Positions 52,358 to 62,313 of a DNA stretch of 64,000 nt are shown piece after piece (within the stretch, counting starts at the first letter, position 1; each line of letters starts with the position of its first letter). The DNA is from Candidatus Methylomirabilota bacterium (GTDB lineage Bacteria; Methylomirabilota; Methylomirabilia; Methylomirabilales; Methylomirabilaceae), in the NCBI GenBank assembly GCA_003104975.1, contig PQAM01000010.1, positions 124,001-188,000 on the forward strand. Direction: 5' to 3'. The notes below the pieces were generated by a model. The model saw only the letters and a program-made list of their open reading frames with translations. It had not been told where the DNA came from and ran no database searches. The translations under genes were made by a program, and so were the position numbers.

Positions 52358-52672
52358 CTATTCGGCCTGCCGGACCTCAACGGTAACCGTCGCAAGGTAC
52401 GCGGACAGCCGCTGACCCAGCCTTGTGATGGCCTCATGATCGCCGCGTATGCCGGCCTCTTCAATCTCCTTACCGATGGCGCTGATTTCAGCGAACCCAT
52501 AGCCGCCCCCCGTCCCTTTCATGGTATGGCCTAATCGCGTGAGTTCCCCGTACTTGCCCGCCTGCAACAATTGCTGGATCTGCTCGACATCCCGACGTCG
52601 ATTCGCCAAAAACTCCGGGACCAGGTCTGCAATCTCCTCGTCGATATAGACGATGGTCGTCTGTTCTGCCAT
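52358..52672 (-). CDS. Histidine phosphotransfer (Hpt) protein
   Basis: 104 residues from ATG 52672, 13 bp after the kinase stop, with AAGGAGGAGCGGAGG upstream; the frame extends further but would overlap the kinase. Four-helix Hpt with phospho-His in RLGHTMKGTGGGYGF. It would carry phosphate from the hybrid kinase, probably to the receiver of the PP2C response regulator. Confidence 0.9.
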   Translation of the reverse strand: MAEQTTIVYIDEEIADLVPEFLANRRRDVEQIQQLLQAGKYGELTRLGHTMKGTGGGYGFAEISAIGKEIEEAGIRGDHEAITRLGQRLSAYLATVTVEVRQAE

Positions 52673-52685
52673 CCTCCGCTCCTCC

Positions 52686-55600
52686 TTACGGGGTCGCCGC
52701 GACGGTTGCGTCATCGGGTCCCGACGTATCGTTCAGATAGCGTCTGACCGTCTGAAGCAAGAGATCCCTCTTGAGCGGCTTTGCGAGATAATCATCCATT
52801 CCCTGTTGCAGACATTGCTCCCGGTATCCTGTGGCCGCATAGGCCGTCATGGCGATGATCGGCGTCCGCCCGACATCATGCTCGCGCTCCCATGATCTGA
52901 TCGCGCGCGTCGCCTCGAACCCATCCATTTCCGGCATCTGTACGTCCATCAGGATGAGGTTGTAGCGGGTCCGCCGTACCGCATTCACGGCTGCGACTCC
53001 GTTGTCGGCGGTCACGACCCAGTACCCGGCATTCGTCAGAATCCGGCTGACCAGGTACTGATTGTCGACGTTATCCTCGACCAGGAGGATGTGTCGTTGA
53101 AGCGCGGCGCGTTCCGCCTCAGGCGCGATCGGCCCAGCGGGCGCCTCGACCTCCGTTGTGCTTCGAAGGAGCCACAGCAGGACATCCAAGAGCTTGGACT
53201 GCTTGACCGGCTTCGTCAGAACGACGGCAATGCCGAGCTCTTCTCGCTTGGCGGCGGACAACCCTTCCCAAGATGAGAGCATGATCACCTTGATCTGCCG
53301 TAGTCGTGGATCTTGTCGGATGGCGTCTGCGACGGCCGCCCCGTCCATGTCGGGCATCTGATGGTCCAGGATGACGATCCGATAGTCGGCGTGCGGCGCC
53401 CGCAGCAGCGCCAGGGCCTCCTCACCGCTGGTCGCTTCGTCGGCCGACATCCCCCAGGTCTGGAGCGTTCGGCGCACGATCAGGCGATTGGTCGTATTGT
53501 CGTCGACGATCAGTACGGCGACATCGCGCAGATCAGGATACGCCTCCTCCCCTCGCTCGCGGGTCTGCTTCTCAGGCGCAGCGGCGTCCGCGACAAGATC
53601 ACAATGGAACGTCGAGCCTTTGCCGACCTCGCTCTCCACCCATATCCGCCCGCCCATCAGTTCGATGATGGCCTTCGAGATGCTCAAGCCCAAGCCGCTC
53701 CCCCCGAACCGTCGCGTGGTGGTCGCATCAGCCTGAGCAAACGGATCGAAGATTCTGGTCTGCTGATGGCTGGGAATGCCGATGCCGGTATCGGTCACCG
53801 CAATATGTAGACCGATCCGTCCCGGGGCATCAACCGTGGTCTGCTCAACCTGGATGGTGACCTCCCCATGCTCTGTAAACTTGATCGCGTTGCCCACCAG
53901 ATTGACCAACACCTGTCTCAGCCGGGTGGGATCGCCGCGTACGCTCGAGGGGAGCGAGGGATCGACATCACAGGTCAACTCCAGACCCTTTTTCTGGGCC
54001 CGGACGCTTAGGATCTCGGCCACACCTTCAACGACGTCCCGCAGATCAAAGTCTACCTCCTCGATCGTCATCTGGCCGGCCTCGAGCTTGGAGAGATCGA
54101 GGATATCGTTGATGACCGTCAGCAGCGCCTCCGAGGAGGAGTGAACGACGTGCAAGAACTCCTGCTGCTCTGCGGTGAGGGTAGTGTCAAGCGTGAGTTC
54201 GGTCATCCCGATGATGGCGTTCAGGGGCGTCCGGATCTCATGGCTCATCTTGGCCAAAAAGTCACCCTTGGCCCGGTTGGCCGCTTCGGCGACCGATTTC
54301 GCCTGCTGCATGGCCGCCTCCGCCCGTTTGCGCTCCTCGACCTCTTGCTTCAGCTCTTCGGCCTGACGCTGCACCGAACTGTACAGCCGACTGTGCTCGA
54401 CCACAATGGCCACCTGATCGGCCAACGGAAGCAGCCGCTCAATATCGCGTGAGGAGTAGGCCTGGGTCACCAGACTATCGAGGAAAAAGACCCCGAGCGC
54501 CTTTCCGCCCGCCAGCAGCGGCAGACCCAGGACCGACCGGACCCCCTCCTGCGCCAGATAGGTGTCGTCACGGAAGCCGGTCGGTGTGTCAAGATCGCGT
54601 ATAAGTCGAGGCTCCCTATGGGTGAGTATCCACTCTACGGCCGTATCGTTCGTCTTCGGCCAGCTCTGCCCCTGGTGAGACGCCAGGGGAGGGTGAGCGA
54701 CGGAGTACGCGACGACGAGCCGGTCGCCCTCAGGCAGGACGACCCCCAGACGATCGTATGGGACATACGACTCTACCGCCCGGGCGAACGTGTCGAAGAC
54801 CTCGTCGAGTTGGAGCGAACGGTTGACCAGCCGGCTCAGTGTAAAGAGCGCCTCCCATCGTGCGGCAAGGTCCTTCGTCGTTTCGTACAGCCCGGCCAGT
54901 TCGGAGTGAGCGGCGGCCAACTCGGCATCCGCCTGTTTGCGGGCGGTCACGTCCTGCTTAATCGCGATGAAATGGGTGATCTCGCCTCGGTGGTCCCGGA
55001 CGGGGGCGATGGTCTGCTCTTCGGTGTACAGACTTCCATCTTTCCGTCGGTTGATCATCTCGCCGTGCCACGTCTGCCCGGTGAGAATCGTCCGCCATAG
55101 ATCTTGGAAGAAGGCGGTGTCATGGCGATCGGACTTGAGAAGGCGGAGATTCTGCCCGAGCAGCTCCTGTGCCGTATAGCCGGTCAGCGGGGTGGCAGCG
55201 GGATTGACCCAGACGATGGTCCCGTCCCGGTCGGTGATGACGATGCCGTTGGCGGCAGCCTCCAACGCGGTGGTTTGCAGGCGGAGTTGGACCTCCGCCT
55301 GCTTGCGAAAGGTGGTGTCACGAATCGCGGCCATGGAGATGCCGCCATCCTTGGTGGGATAGTAGCTCAGCTTGATGTCGACGGGGAATTCACGCCCATC
55401 TTTGCGCACGGCGTGTAAGTCCAGTCCCGTCCCCATGGGCCGCGTCACGGGGTGCGTGAGGTAGGTGGCGCGATGCGCGGCGTGTTGGGTGCGAAGACGC
55501 TCGGGCACCAGCATCTCAAGGGGCGCGCCAACCAGCTCCTGCTGCGTATAGCCGAACAGCCGCTCCGCTTCATCGTTGGCGAGCATGATACGTCCCGTCT

Positions 55601-55838
55601 TGTCGACGAGCAACATCGCATCCGGCGCATCCTTGACCAGCCCGCGAAACTTGGCCTCGCTTTCGGCAAGCGTGTTGAGTATCTCATTCAGACTGGCGGC
55701 CAGACGGCCAAGTTCGTCAATCACTCGCGGCGCCGCGGGACACTTGCTTACGGCACACTCATTCAGACTGCCGGCCAGTCGTTTGAGTTCGTCAATAACC
55801 GCTGCTGTGGGTGAACTCGGTTGCATCGATGTTCTCAC
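52686..55838 (-). CDS. Hybrid sensor histidine kinase (PAS-PAS-GAF-HK-REC-REC)
   Basis: 1050 residues, soluble. The N-terminus has a duplicated segment ([14 protein letters not shown] / [14 protein letters not shown]). Then PAS1 (about 58-180), PAS2 (about 185-305), GAF (about 330-490), a coiled coil, HisKA with SHEIRTPLN (near 550), HATPase ([28 protein letters not shown]), REC1 (about 800-915, [12 protein letters not shown]) and REC2 (about 935-1050, [13 protein letters not shown]). Both receivers keep their Asp. Phosphate can pass to the Hpt protein encoded next. The signal is probably cytoplasmic, perhaps redox or a ligand; no haem or flavin motif is obvious. Confidence 0.93.
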   Translation of the reverse strand: MRTSMQPSSPTAAVIDELKRLAGSLNECAVSKCPAAPRVIDELGRLAASLNEILNTLAESEAKFRGLVKDAPDAMLLVDKTGRIMLANDEAERLFGYTQQELVGAPLEMLVPERLRTQHAAHRATYLTHPVTRPMGTGLDLHAVRKDGREFPVDIKLSYYPTKDGGISMAAIRDTTFRKQAEVQLRLQTTALEAAANGIVITDRDGTIVWVNPAATPLTGYTAQELLGQNLRLLKSDRHDTAFFQDLWRTILTGQTWHGEMINRRKDGSLYTEEQTIAPVRDHRGEITHFIAIKQDVTARKQADAELAAAHSELAGLYETTKDLAARWEALFTLSRLVNRSLQLDEVFDTFARAVESYVPYDRLGVVLPEGDRLVVAYSVAHPPLASHQGQSWPKTNDTAVEWILTHREPRLIRDLDTPTGFRDDTYLAQEGVRSVLGLPLLAGGKALGVFFLDSLVTQAYSSRDIERLLPLADQVAIVVEHSRLYSSVQRQAEELKQEVEERKRAEAAMQQAKSVAEAANRAKGDFLAKMSHEIRTPLNAIIGMTELTLDTTLTAEQQEFLHVVHSSSEALLTVINDILDLSKLEAGQMTIEEVDFDLRDVVEGVAEILSVRAQKKGLELTCDVDPSLPSSVRGDPTRLRQVLVNLVGNAIKFTEHGEVTIQVEQTTVDAPGRIGLHIAVTDTGIGIPSHQQTRIFDPFAQADATTTRRFGGSGLGLSISKAIIELMGGRIWVESEVGKGSTFHCDLVADAAAPEKQTRERGEEAYPDLRDVAVLIVDDNTTNRLIVRRTLQTWGMSADEATSGEEALALLRAPHADYRIVILDHQMPDMDGAAVADAIRQDPRLRQIKVIMLSSWEGLSAAKREELGIAVVLTKPVKQSKLLDVLLWLLRSTTEVEAPAGPIAPEAERAALQRHILLVEDNVDNQYLVSRILTNAGYWVVTADNGVAAVNAVRRTRYNLILMDVQMPEMDGFEATRAIRSWEREHDVGRTPIIAMTAYAATGYREQCLQQGMDDYLAKPLKRDLLLQTVRRYLNDTSGPDDATVAATP

Positions 55839-55891
55839 GTGATTGAAGCGGTCGGCTATCAGCGCACAGCGTGAAGGCCGACCGCTGAACG

Positions 55892-57085
55892 CTACGTCAC
55901 TTCCCTTTCGATCGCCAGTATGGTGATATCGTCCTCAAACTCTTCGCTGCCCCTCCAGCGTTCGATTGTCTGTTGAATGCTCGCCATGACGTCGCGCAAT
56001 GGACGATCCCGCGACTCATCGACGAGGGTCATAAGACGCTGGACCGAAAAACGCTCCCCCTCTTTTCCCGTGCACTCCGGAATGCCGTCGGAGTAGAACA
56101 AGAGCCTGTCGCCGTGCAGCAGGTCTACCTCTTCCTCATAATACTCGGCATTCGGCCACAGCCCCACAGGGAACCCTCCCGTTCCCAGCAGCCTGGCTGT
56201 GGCCCCCTTGGATTGATAGATCGGGGATGGATGGCCGGCCTGAGTCAGGCGCAGTCGGGCAGTATGGGTGTCGATGATACCGTAGATCATTGTGAAATAC
56301 TGCATCGCGCCGTCTTCGGACTGGAACTCTTGATTCAGTGTTTGCACGGCGTCAGCAGGCATCGCGACCGCATAGTGAGGGGGGGTTGGGATAAAGTGCA
56401 TCAGTGGGCTGCCCTGCCTGACGGCAGGTGAGAGTAGTGTGCTGAGCGTGACCGACAACATCGCCGCGGGAATCCCGTGACCGGCCACATCAAGGATGTA
56501 AAAGCCGACCCGGTGGTCGTCGAGCTGAAAGACATTGAAGATATCGCCTGCAACGAAATGACAGGGCGCAAACATCCACTCAAAGGCAAATCCGGGGACC
56601 ACGAGCGTGTGGTTGGGCAGGAGCGATCGCTGCATCGCCACGGCCGCATCGAGGTCCTCGCGAATCCTGGAATAGGCCTCCTGCAGCTTTCTGTTCTGCT
56701 CCTCCAGATTATGCTCCAGCGAGACGATCCGTTCCCCGGCCCGGATGCGGACCTTTAACTCTCCGACGTTGAAGGGTTTGATCAGAAAATCATCGGCACC
56801 GGCTTCCATCCCCTTAATCAATTCGTCTTTGGAGTTCTTGGCAGTCAGGAGGATGATGTAGATGTATCGGTCGAGCCGCCCTTCCCTGATCCGCCGACAG
56901 AGCTTCAGGCCGTCCAGATTCGGCATGATCCAGTCGGTAATCACGAAACTGATCGATTGGTTCTGGAGAATGTCCCATGCTTCGGCCCCGTCGGATGCCG
57001 GGACGACATCGTATCCCCATCGCTGGAGGATTCCCAAAAGGAGTCTCCGCATGTCCACATCATCGTCAACAATCAGAATCCGCAT
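55892..57085 (-). CDS. Response regulator with PP2C (SpoIIE/RsbU) phosphatase output
   Basis: 397 residues from ATG 57085 (CAGGAG upstream). Receiver 1-120 with phospho-Asp in FVITDWIMPNLDGL and FLIKPFN. Then a coiled coil (EHNLEEQNRKLQEAYSRI) and a SpoIIE-type PP2C domain (about 165-395) with metal-binding FVAGDIFNVF, LDVAGHGIPAAMLS and FYSDGIPE. Phosphorylation of the receiver is expected to control dephosphorylation of the STAS protein. First gene of the six-gene operon that ends with glgP. The frame extends upstream to 57484 but that part is not protein-like. Confidence 0.93.
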   Translation of the reverse strand: MRILIVDDDVDMRRLLLGILQRWGYDVVPASDGAEAWDILQNQSISFVITDWIMPNLDGLKLCRRIREGRLDRYIYIILLTAKNSKDELIKGMEAGADDFLIKPFNVGELKVRIRAGERIVSLEHNLEEQNRKLQEAYSRIREDLDAAVAMQRSLLPNHTLVVPGFAFEWMFAPCHFVAGDIFNVFQLDDHRVGFYILDVAGHGIPAAMLSVTLSTLLSPAVRQGSPLMHFIPTPPHYAVAMPADAVQTLNQEFQSEDGAMQYFTMIYGIIDTHTARLRLTQAGHPSPIYQSKGATARLLGTGGFPVGLWPNAEYYEEEVDLLHGDRLLFYSDGIPECTGKEGERFSVQRLMTLVDESRDRPLRDVMASIQQTIERWRGSEEFEDDITILAIEREVT

Positions 57086-57341
57086 TGGGTGCTCCTGTAA
57101 CAATACTAGTGTATGACGATGGATGTTCGCGCGCAACCGCTTCGAGGAGTACGGGAGTATCCGGAATGAGATAATGACGCCGGTCGTGGGGTCAGCGCCA
57201 CATCCTCCCTCGCTTCTCTTTTCACAAGAGGGGACTGTCGGAATGTTCTGGGGCGAGACGGGCCAGGACGCGACTACGTAAGAAGATTGGCTGGATGCAT
57301 CATGGCGTCGCCCCCCGTGTGTTGCCGAAGCCGCCGGGATC

Positions 57342-58535
57342 TTACCGGATGATCGAAAAATCGAACCCCTGGAGCGTGGTCTGCACGTGGGTGAGAAAGG
57401 CGCTGGCGTAGGCGCCGTCGATGAGGCGATGGTCATACGAGAGACAGAGGTAAGCCATCGAGCGGATGGCAATGGCATCCTCAATCACGACCGGTCGTTT
57501 GACCACCTTGCCCAATCCCAGGATGGCCGCCTGCGGCTGAACAATAATCGGTGTGCCGATCATGGTTCCCAGTGCGCCGAAGTTGTTGACGGTAAAGGTG
57601 CCCTCGTGAACCTCCTCCAGGCCGAGCCGTTTGTCGCGCGCTCGCGCGGCCAAGTCGGCCAATTGCCTCGCCAGGGTCAGGAAGCTCTTCTTGTCCGCAT
57701 CCCGCAGCACCGGGACGATGAGACCCTCCTCGAGGGCGACGGCGATCCCGATGTTGACGGCCTTTTTGACGATGATCCCCTCACGGGTAAACGAGGCGTT
57801 CATCAGCGGATATGCCTTCAGCCCATCGGCGGCGGCCTTTACGACAAAGGGGAGGAAGGTGAGCGCGATCCCGGTCTGCTCGATGAAGGTCTCGTGATTG
57901 GCCTGCCGGTATCGGTCGATGGCCGTCATGTCGGCCTCATGGATCTGCGTGACGTGGGCAGCGGTCCGCTTGCTCCGGACCATATGCTCGGCGATGGCCT
58001 TCCGCATGGGGCTGATCGGGAGGATCTGGTCTTCGGCGAGCGAAACCGGAGGCTGCGGGGGGACTTGGGCCGTAATATCGGCCGTTTGCGACCGCTGTGC
58101 GATGACGTCCAGCAGATCCTTTCTGGTAATTCGACCCTTTGCGCCGGTTCCTCTCACCTGGGTCAGGTCTATGTTGTGCGTCTTTGCCAGGTCGAGGACG
58201 GCGGGGGAGTACCAGCGTGCAGCCAAGGCCGCTTTCCGGATGCCCTCTCGCAGATCTTCCTGCGGGGGACTTCCTGTCGGAACAGCGGCGATTGTAGAGC
58301 CTTCGTCGATATAAGCCAGGACGGCCCCGACCGGCGCGGTGCGTCCTTCCTGCACGACGATCTCTGCCAATACCCCGGCAGCGGCTGATGGGATCTCGAC
58401 GTCGACCTTATCGGTCGAGATAGCCACCAGCGGCTCATCCTTGGCCACCGGTTCCCCGACCTTCTTGAGCCAGGTGACGATCGTTCCTTCCGCAACGCTC
58501 TCACCCATCTGGGGCATGACGACTGGGGTGGACAT
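57342..58535 (-). CDS. 2-oxoacid dehydrogenase E2 (dihydrolipoamide acyltransferase)
   Basis: 397 residues from ATG 58535. N-terminal lipoyl domain with Lys in VAISTDKVDVEIPS, an E3/E1-binding domain (about 110-145, VRGTGAKGRITRKDLL) and the catalytic acyltransferase domain ending in LSYDHRLIDGAYA with the active-site His and Asp. Transfers the acyl group to CoA. Whether the substrate is pyruvate, acetoin or branched-chain keto acids cannot be decided. Third gene after E1alpha and E1beta; no E3 gene is in the window. Confidence 0.94.
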   Translation of the reverse strand: MSTPVVMPQMGESVAEGTIVTWLKKVGEPVAKDEPLVAISTDKVDVEIPSAAAGVLAEIVVQEGRTAPVGAVLAYIDEGSTIAAVPTGSPPQEDLREGIRKAALAARWYSPAVLDLAKTHNIDLTQVRGTGAKGRITRKDLLDVIAQRSQTADITAQVPPQPPVSLAEDQILPISPMRKAIAEHMVRSKRTAAHVTQIHEADMTAIDRYRQANHETFIEQTGIALTFLPFVVKAAADGLKAYPLMNASFTREGIIVKKAVNIGIAVALEEGLIVPVLRDADKKSFLTLARQLADLAARARDKRLGLEEVHEGTFTVNNFGALGTMIGTPIIVQPQAAILGLGKVVKRPVVIEDAIAIRSMAYLCLSYDHRLIDGAYASAFLTHVQTTLQGFDFSIIR

Positions 58536-58544
58536 GGTCAAGGC

Positions 58545-59516
58545 TCAGAAGCCGGCCAGCTCTCGCGCCTTATCGGCGATCGTGTCGGGATTCGGCAGAT
58601 ACGCCTCCTCCAGCACAGGACTGAAAGGAACGGGGGTATGGGGGGCCGCCACGCGGATAATTGGGGCATCCAGATGCTGGAACAGGTCTTCGGCGATTCG
58701 GGCGGCGATTTCGCCTCCGATACCGCCGGTCTTCGGCGCCTCATGGACCACCATCGCCCGTCCGGTCTTCTTGACCGAGGTAGAGATGGTAGCCATATCC
58801 AGGGGCTGAAGGGTCCGGAGATCGACCACCTCCAGATCGATCCCGTCTGGGAGGAGTCGCTCCGCCGCTGTCAGTGAATGCTGGAGCATCGCGCCGTAGG
58901 TGATGACGCTGATGGTGCGCCCAGGTCTTTTTATCTCGGCCTGGCCGATCGGTACGATGGAGTCTCCCTCAGGTACCTCGCCTTTAATGTGCCGGTACAG
59001 GTACTTATGTTCGAAATAGATGACCGGGTTGGGATCGCGGATTGCGGCCTTGAGCAGGCCCTTCGCATCGGCTGGTGTGGAGGGGGCCACCAGTTTCAGA
59101 CCGGCGACATGAAAGAACCACGCCTCCGGGCACTGGGAATGGAACGGCCCCGCATGAATGCCGCCGCCATATGGGGCCCGGATTACCAGGGGGATTGATT
59201 CGCCGATGCGGTAGTGGTGCTTGGCCGCCATATTGACGATCTGATCGAAGGCGCAGGCGATGAAGTCGGAGAACTGCATCTCGACGATCGGCCGCATCCC
59301 CATAAGGGCTGCGCCGATGGCAGCCCCGACGAATGCCGACTCGGAGAGCGGCGTATCGATGACCCGTTCCGGTCCGAACTTATCCAGGAAACCTTTGGTG
59401 ACCTTGAAGGCACCGCCGTAGACCCCGATGTCCTCGCCGAGTAAGAAGACGCGCTCGTCTCGGTCCATCTCTTCCCACAAGGCCTGACGGATCGCTTCGA
59501 GATAGGTGATTTCCAT
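58545..59516 (-). CDS. 2-oxoacid dehydrogenase E1 component, beta subunit
   Basis: 323 residues from ATG 59516 (AGAGGGAAG just upstream). Starts MEITYLEAIRQALWEEM and has LLGEDIGVYGGAFKVT, the Glu that activates thiamine diphosphate, RAPYGGGIHAGPFHSQCPE and EHKYLYR. Forms an alpha2beta2 tetramer with the E1alpha encoded upstream. Ends 10 bp before the E2 start. Confidence 0.95.
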   Translation of the reverse strand: MEITYLEAIRQALWEEMDRDERVFLLGEDIGVYGGAFKVTKGFLDKFGPERVIDTPLSESAFVGAAIGAALMGMRPIVEMQFSDFIACAFDQIVNMAAKHHYRIGESIPLVIRAPYGGGIHAGPFHSQCPEAWFFHVAGLKLVAPSTPADAKGLLKAAIRDPNPVIYFEHKYLYRHIKGEVPEGDSIVPIGQAEIKRPGRTISVITYGAMLQHSLTAAERLLPDGIDLEVVDLRTLQPLDMATISTSVKKTGRAMVVHEAPKTGGIGGEIAARIAEDLFQHLDAPIIRVAAPHTPVPFSPVLEEAYLPNPDTIADKARELAGF

Positions 59517-59576
59517 CTTCCCTCTGAACTCTGAACGAGTCACTCGTCACTAGTACCTGGTTGCAATAATACCCGT

Positions 59577-59649
59577 GCCGTCATTCCCGCAGTCCTTAAG
59601 CGAGAATCCATTGATTTGACTGGATACCCGCTGTCGCGGGTATGACGGC
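59577..59649. repeat. Palindromic GTCATTCCCGC repeat between E1alpha and E1beta genes
   Basis: GCCGTCATTCCCGC faces GCGGGTATGACGGC with GAATCC and TGGATAC inside. It would form a hairpin in the transcript and may set the E1alpha/E1beta mRNA boundary. Preceded by a heptamer-periodic run at 59522-59555 (CTCTGAA-CTCTGAA-CGAGTCA-CTCGTCA). Confidence 0.75.
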
Positions 59650-59704
59650 TTATGTGCGCGAACTCTCGCAACTAAATACTAGCAACTATCCACTATTCAC
59701 TTGG

Positions 59705-60676
59705 TTAAGCGGCGTAAACGCCTTCAAGCAACTCTTTCGGATCCGGAGGCGGGCTGGATTCCGCAAATTGGACCGCCTCCTCGATCTCCCGCGCAATACG
59801 ATCCTCAATTGCCTTCGCGGATGCGTCGTCAAGCACGTGCTGGGCCCGCAGGTACGCTGCAAATCGATCGATGGGATCCCGCGCTCGCCACTCTTCGAGC
59901 AGGCCAGGCGGAACATACGAGGCGTCGTCATGCTCCGCATGTCCCCGCATCCGCATGGTTTTACCCTCTATGAGGGAGGGGCCTTCGCCTGTCCTTGCAC
60001 GGGCGGCCGCCTGGGCTACAGCATCGCGGACGGCAAGCACATCGTTGCCGTCGACGATGACGCCCGGCATTCCGTAGGCCGTGGCGCGGTCAGCCACATG
60101 TTCGATCGCCATCTGGCGGGAGAGCGGGGTGGAGTAGGCGTACTGATTATTGTGACAGATGAAGACGACGGGCAGTTTCAGTACCGCTGCAAAGTTCAGC
60201 GCCTCGTGGAAATCACCGCGGCTTGACGCGCCGTCGCCGAAAAATCCCGCCACCACCCGCCGCTCGCGCCGAAGCTTAAAGGTCAGGGCGACACCTGCCG
60301 CTACTGGAAGCAGGTCGGCCATCGGACTGATAAAGCCGATGATCCCCCGGGTGATATCGCCGAAATGGACATTCCCGTCCCGTCCATGGGTCAGTCCGGT
60401 CTGCCTGGCCAGGTACTGAGCCATATACTCTTTCGGCGTAATCCCCTTCATGAGATTCGCGCCGAGGTCCCGATGAGTAGGGGCGATCACATCGTCGGGC
60501 TCGAGTGCGGCGGCGCTTCCCACTGCAATAGCCTCCTCGCCGGTTCCGAGGTAGACGCCCCCGACGATCTTACCCTGTCGGTAGAGGGTAATCACCCGCT
60601 GTTCCAGCCCGCGAGCGAGCGTGAGGTGATAATAGATATTCAGTAGCTCAGCCGGTGCAGGCTGCCGAATCCCCAT
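59705..60676 (-). CDS. 2-oxoacid dehydrogenase E1 component, alpha subunit
   Basis: 323 residues from ATG 60676 (GGGGAG upstream; the frame extends to 60742). Thiamine diphosphate motif GDGASSRGDFHEALNFAAV ending at ICHNN; substrate loop MRMRGHAEHDDASY. Catalyses decarboxylation of the 2-oxo acid with E1beta. Separated from E1beta by about 190 bp of repeats. Confidence 0.95.
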   Translation of the reverse strand: MGIRQPAPAELLNIYYHLTLARGLEQRVITLYRQGKIVGGVYLGTGEEAIAVGSAAALEPDDVIAPTHRDLGANLMKGITPKEYMAQYLARQTGLTHGRDGNVHFGDITRGIIGFISPMADLLPVAAGVALTFKLRRERRVVAGFFGDGASSRGDFHEALNFAAVLKLPVVFICHNNQYAYSTPLSRQMAIEHVADRATAYGMPGVIVDGNDVLAVRDAVAQAAARARTGEGPSLIEGKTMRMRGHAEHDDASYVPPGLLEEWRARDPIDRFAAYLRAQHVLDDASAKAIEDRIAREIEEAVQFAESSPPPDPKELLEGVYAA

Positions 60677-60842
60677 TACGCCGTTTCTCCCCTCCGTTGT
60701 GTCAAGCGGCTTCGCCTCAATAGGTCGTAGTATAATCCGCACAAACCAAATTTGTAAATCATTTCATCACGCACACGAACATCTTCCGCCGTCTGCTAAC
60801 CAGGCTATCCTGGCGCACTGATTCTTGGATGCGTTTACACAT

Positions 60843-60950
60843 TCCGTTCACCCTGAGCTAGTCGAAGGGTGCGTAAATAGGGCTTCGACAGGCCTGTCCT
60901 GAGCACCGTTCGTTCCTTCGACAGGCTCAGGACGAACGGTGTCGAAGGGC
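60843..60950. repeat. TTCGACAGGCTCAGG palindromic repeats, three half-copies
   Basis: CCGTTCACCCTGAGCTAGTC, GGCTTCGACAGGCCTGTCCTG and CCTTCGACAGGCTCAGGACG follow each other in alternating orientation. Same family as 31503-31582. The surrounding 60743-61006 contains no gene. Confidence 0.75.
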
Positions 60951-61006
60951 TCCGCTCGAACGGATTCAGTGTCGAATCATTTCTGGGGTACTCCACTGGA
61001 TTGTTC

Positions 61007-61120
61007 TCAGCGCCCCATGGCGAACATCATCAGGACGACAAGCGCGGTCACGACCGCCGCCACGATCAGGAGCAGACGGGTGGCGCTTCGTGCGTATTTG
61101 TCTACCCGTCGGTGTGACAC
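61007..61120 (-). CDS. 37-residue single-span membrane protein
   Basis: GTG start at 61120 with GGAGGAAGAG immediately upstream; stop at 61007. A basic N-terminus (MSHRRVDKYARSATR) is followed by one transmembrane helix (LLLIVAAVVTALVVLMMF) and GR. Composition and ribosome site argue for a real small membrane protein. No family known to me; chance remains possible. Confidence 0.45.
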   Translation of the reverse strand: MSHRRVDKYARSATRLLLIVAAVVTALVVLMMFAMGR

Positions 61121-61269
61121 CTCTTCCTCCATCGCAGCATGGTTCGTTTCTTACAACCCGCCCCGAATCTACTCTCACCATAGCATACGGCGCTTGGCCT
61201 CCGCCACAGCAGATCACTCCTCAAAAAGAGGGATGGCGATCCATTCTTGCCCACAAAGCCACCAACCCG

Positions 61270-61370
61270 CGTCATTGCGAGGGAGCGCTGCGACCGAAGC
61301 AATCCCACCGTTGTTCGTCACCTCAAGTGCGATGAGATTGCCACGCTCTCTTCGGTCGCTCGCAATGACG
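61270..61370. repeat. GTCATTGCGAG palindromic repeat upstream of kynA
   Basis: GCGTCATTGCGAGGGAGC faces GGTCGCTCGCAATGACG, with GAAGCAATCCC and GAGATTGCCACGC inside. A common extragenic repeat family, here about 115 bp before kynA. Confidence 0.75.
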
Positions 61371-61485
61371 AACAAATGAGCGTGTTGCGGCAGACCACTT
61401 ACCGGCTCAGCGGGAGGACGATCGCAGATATTCTGGACGAAGAGTGTGAAAAGGCCGGGATCACCTGTGTGGTATTATAGGAGCT

Positions 61486-62313
61486 ATGCGAGAGGACGAC
61501 GATAAGTTTATTACAGGCCTCACCGCTCAGACTTCCTACAGCGGCTACCTCTGCCTCGACGAGCTGCTCGCGGCGCAGCGCCCGCGCTCCTCGCACCACG
61601 ACGAGATGCTCTTCATCATCCAGCATCAGGTATCCGAGTTGTGGATGAAGCTGATGATCCACGAGCTTGAGGCTGCGATCGTGCACGTCCGCGCCGACCG
61701 CCTCGAGCCGTGCTTCAAGATCCTTGCGCGCGTGAAGCAGGTACAGCGCCAGCTCTTCGAGCAGTGGTCGGTGCTCGAGACGCTTACGCCTTCGGAATAC
61801 GTTGAGTTTCGCGACGTGCTGGGGCCCGCCTCGGGGCTGCAGTCCTACCAGTTCCGAGCTGTCGAGTTCCTGCTCGGCAACAAGAACGCGCGCTTTATGG
61901 AGGTACATCGCCACGATGCGCCGGTCTATGAGCGGCTCGCGAAGCTGCTCGCCTCACCGAGCCTGTACGATGAGTTCCTGCGCTACCTCGCGCGCCGCGG
62001 TATGCCGATTCCGCTCGAGCGCGTCGAGCGCGACTGGTCGCAACCCTACGAGGGGCATCGGGGCGTGACTGCCGTCTTCAGGACCATTTATCAAAACACA
62101 CAGCAGTTCTGGGCCGAATACGATATGTGCGAAAAGCTGGTCGACGTTGAGGAGAACTTTCAGCTCTGGCGCTTCCGCCACGTGAAGACGGTCGAGCGCA
62201 TCATCGGCTTCAAACCGGGCACCGGCGGCACGTCCGGCGTTGCCTTCCTGCGCCGGACGCTGGAGACGTCGCTCTTCCCGGAGCTGGTCGATGTCCGCAC
62301 CGAGATTCACTGA
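61486..62313 (+). CDS. kynA: Tryptophan 2,3-dioxygenase
   Basis: 275 residues. Opens the indole ring of tryptophan to N-formylkynurenine with haem and O2. Family motifs: [39 protein letters not shown] and [17 protein letters not shown], the last with the proximal haem His, and GTGGTSGV near the end. AGGAGCT precedes the ATG. High use of GCG/CGC and GC-ending codons sets this pair apart from its neighbours. Overlaps kynureninase by 23 bp. Confidence 0.95.
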   Translation: MREDDDKFITGLTAQTSYSGYLCLDELLAAQRPRSSHHDEMLFIIQHQVSELWMKLMIHELEAAIVHVRADRLEPCFKILARVKQVQRQLFEQWSVLETLTPSEYVEFRDVLGPASGLQSYQFRAVEFLLGNKNARFMEVHRHDAPVYERLAKLLASPSLYDEFLRYLARRGMPIPLERVERDWSQPYEGHRGVTAVFRTIYQNTQQFWAEYDMCEKLVDVEENFQLWRFRHVKTVERIIGFKPGTGGTSGVAFLRRTLETSLFPELVDVRTEIH

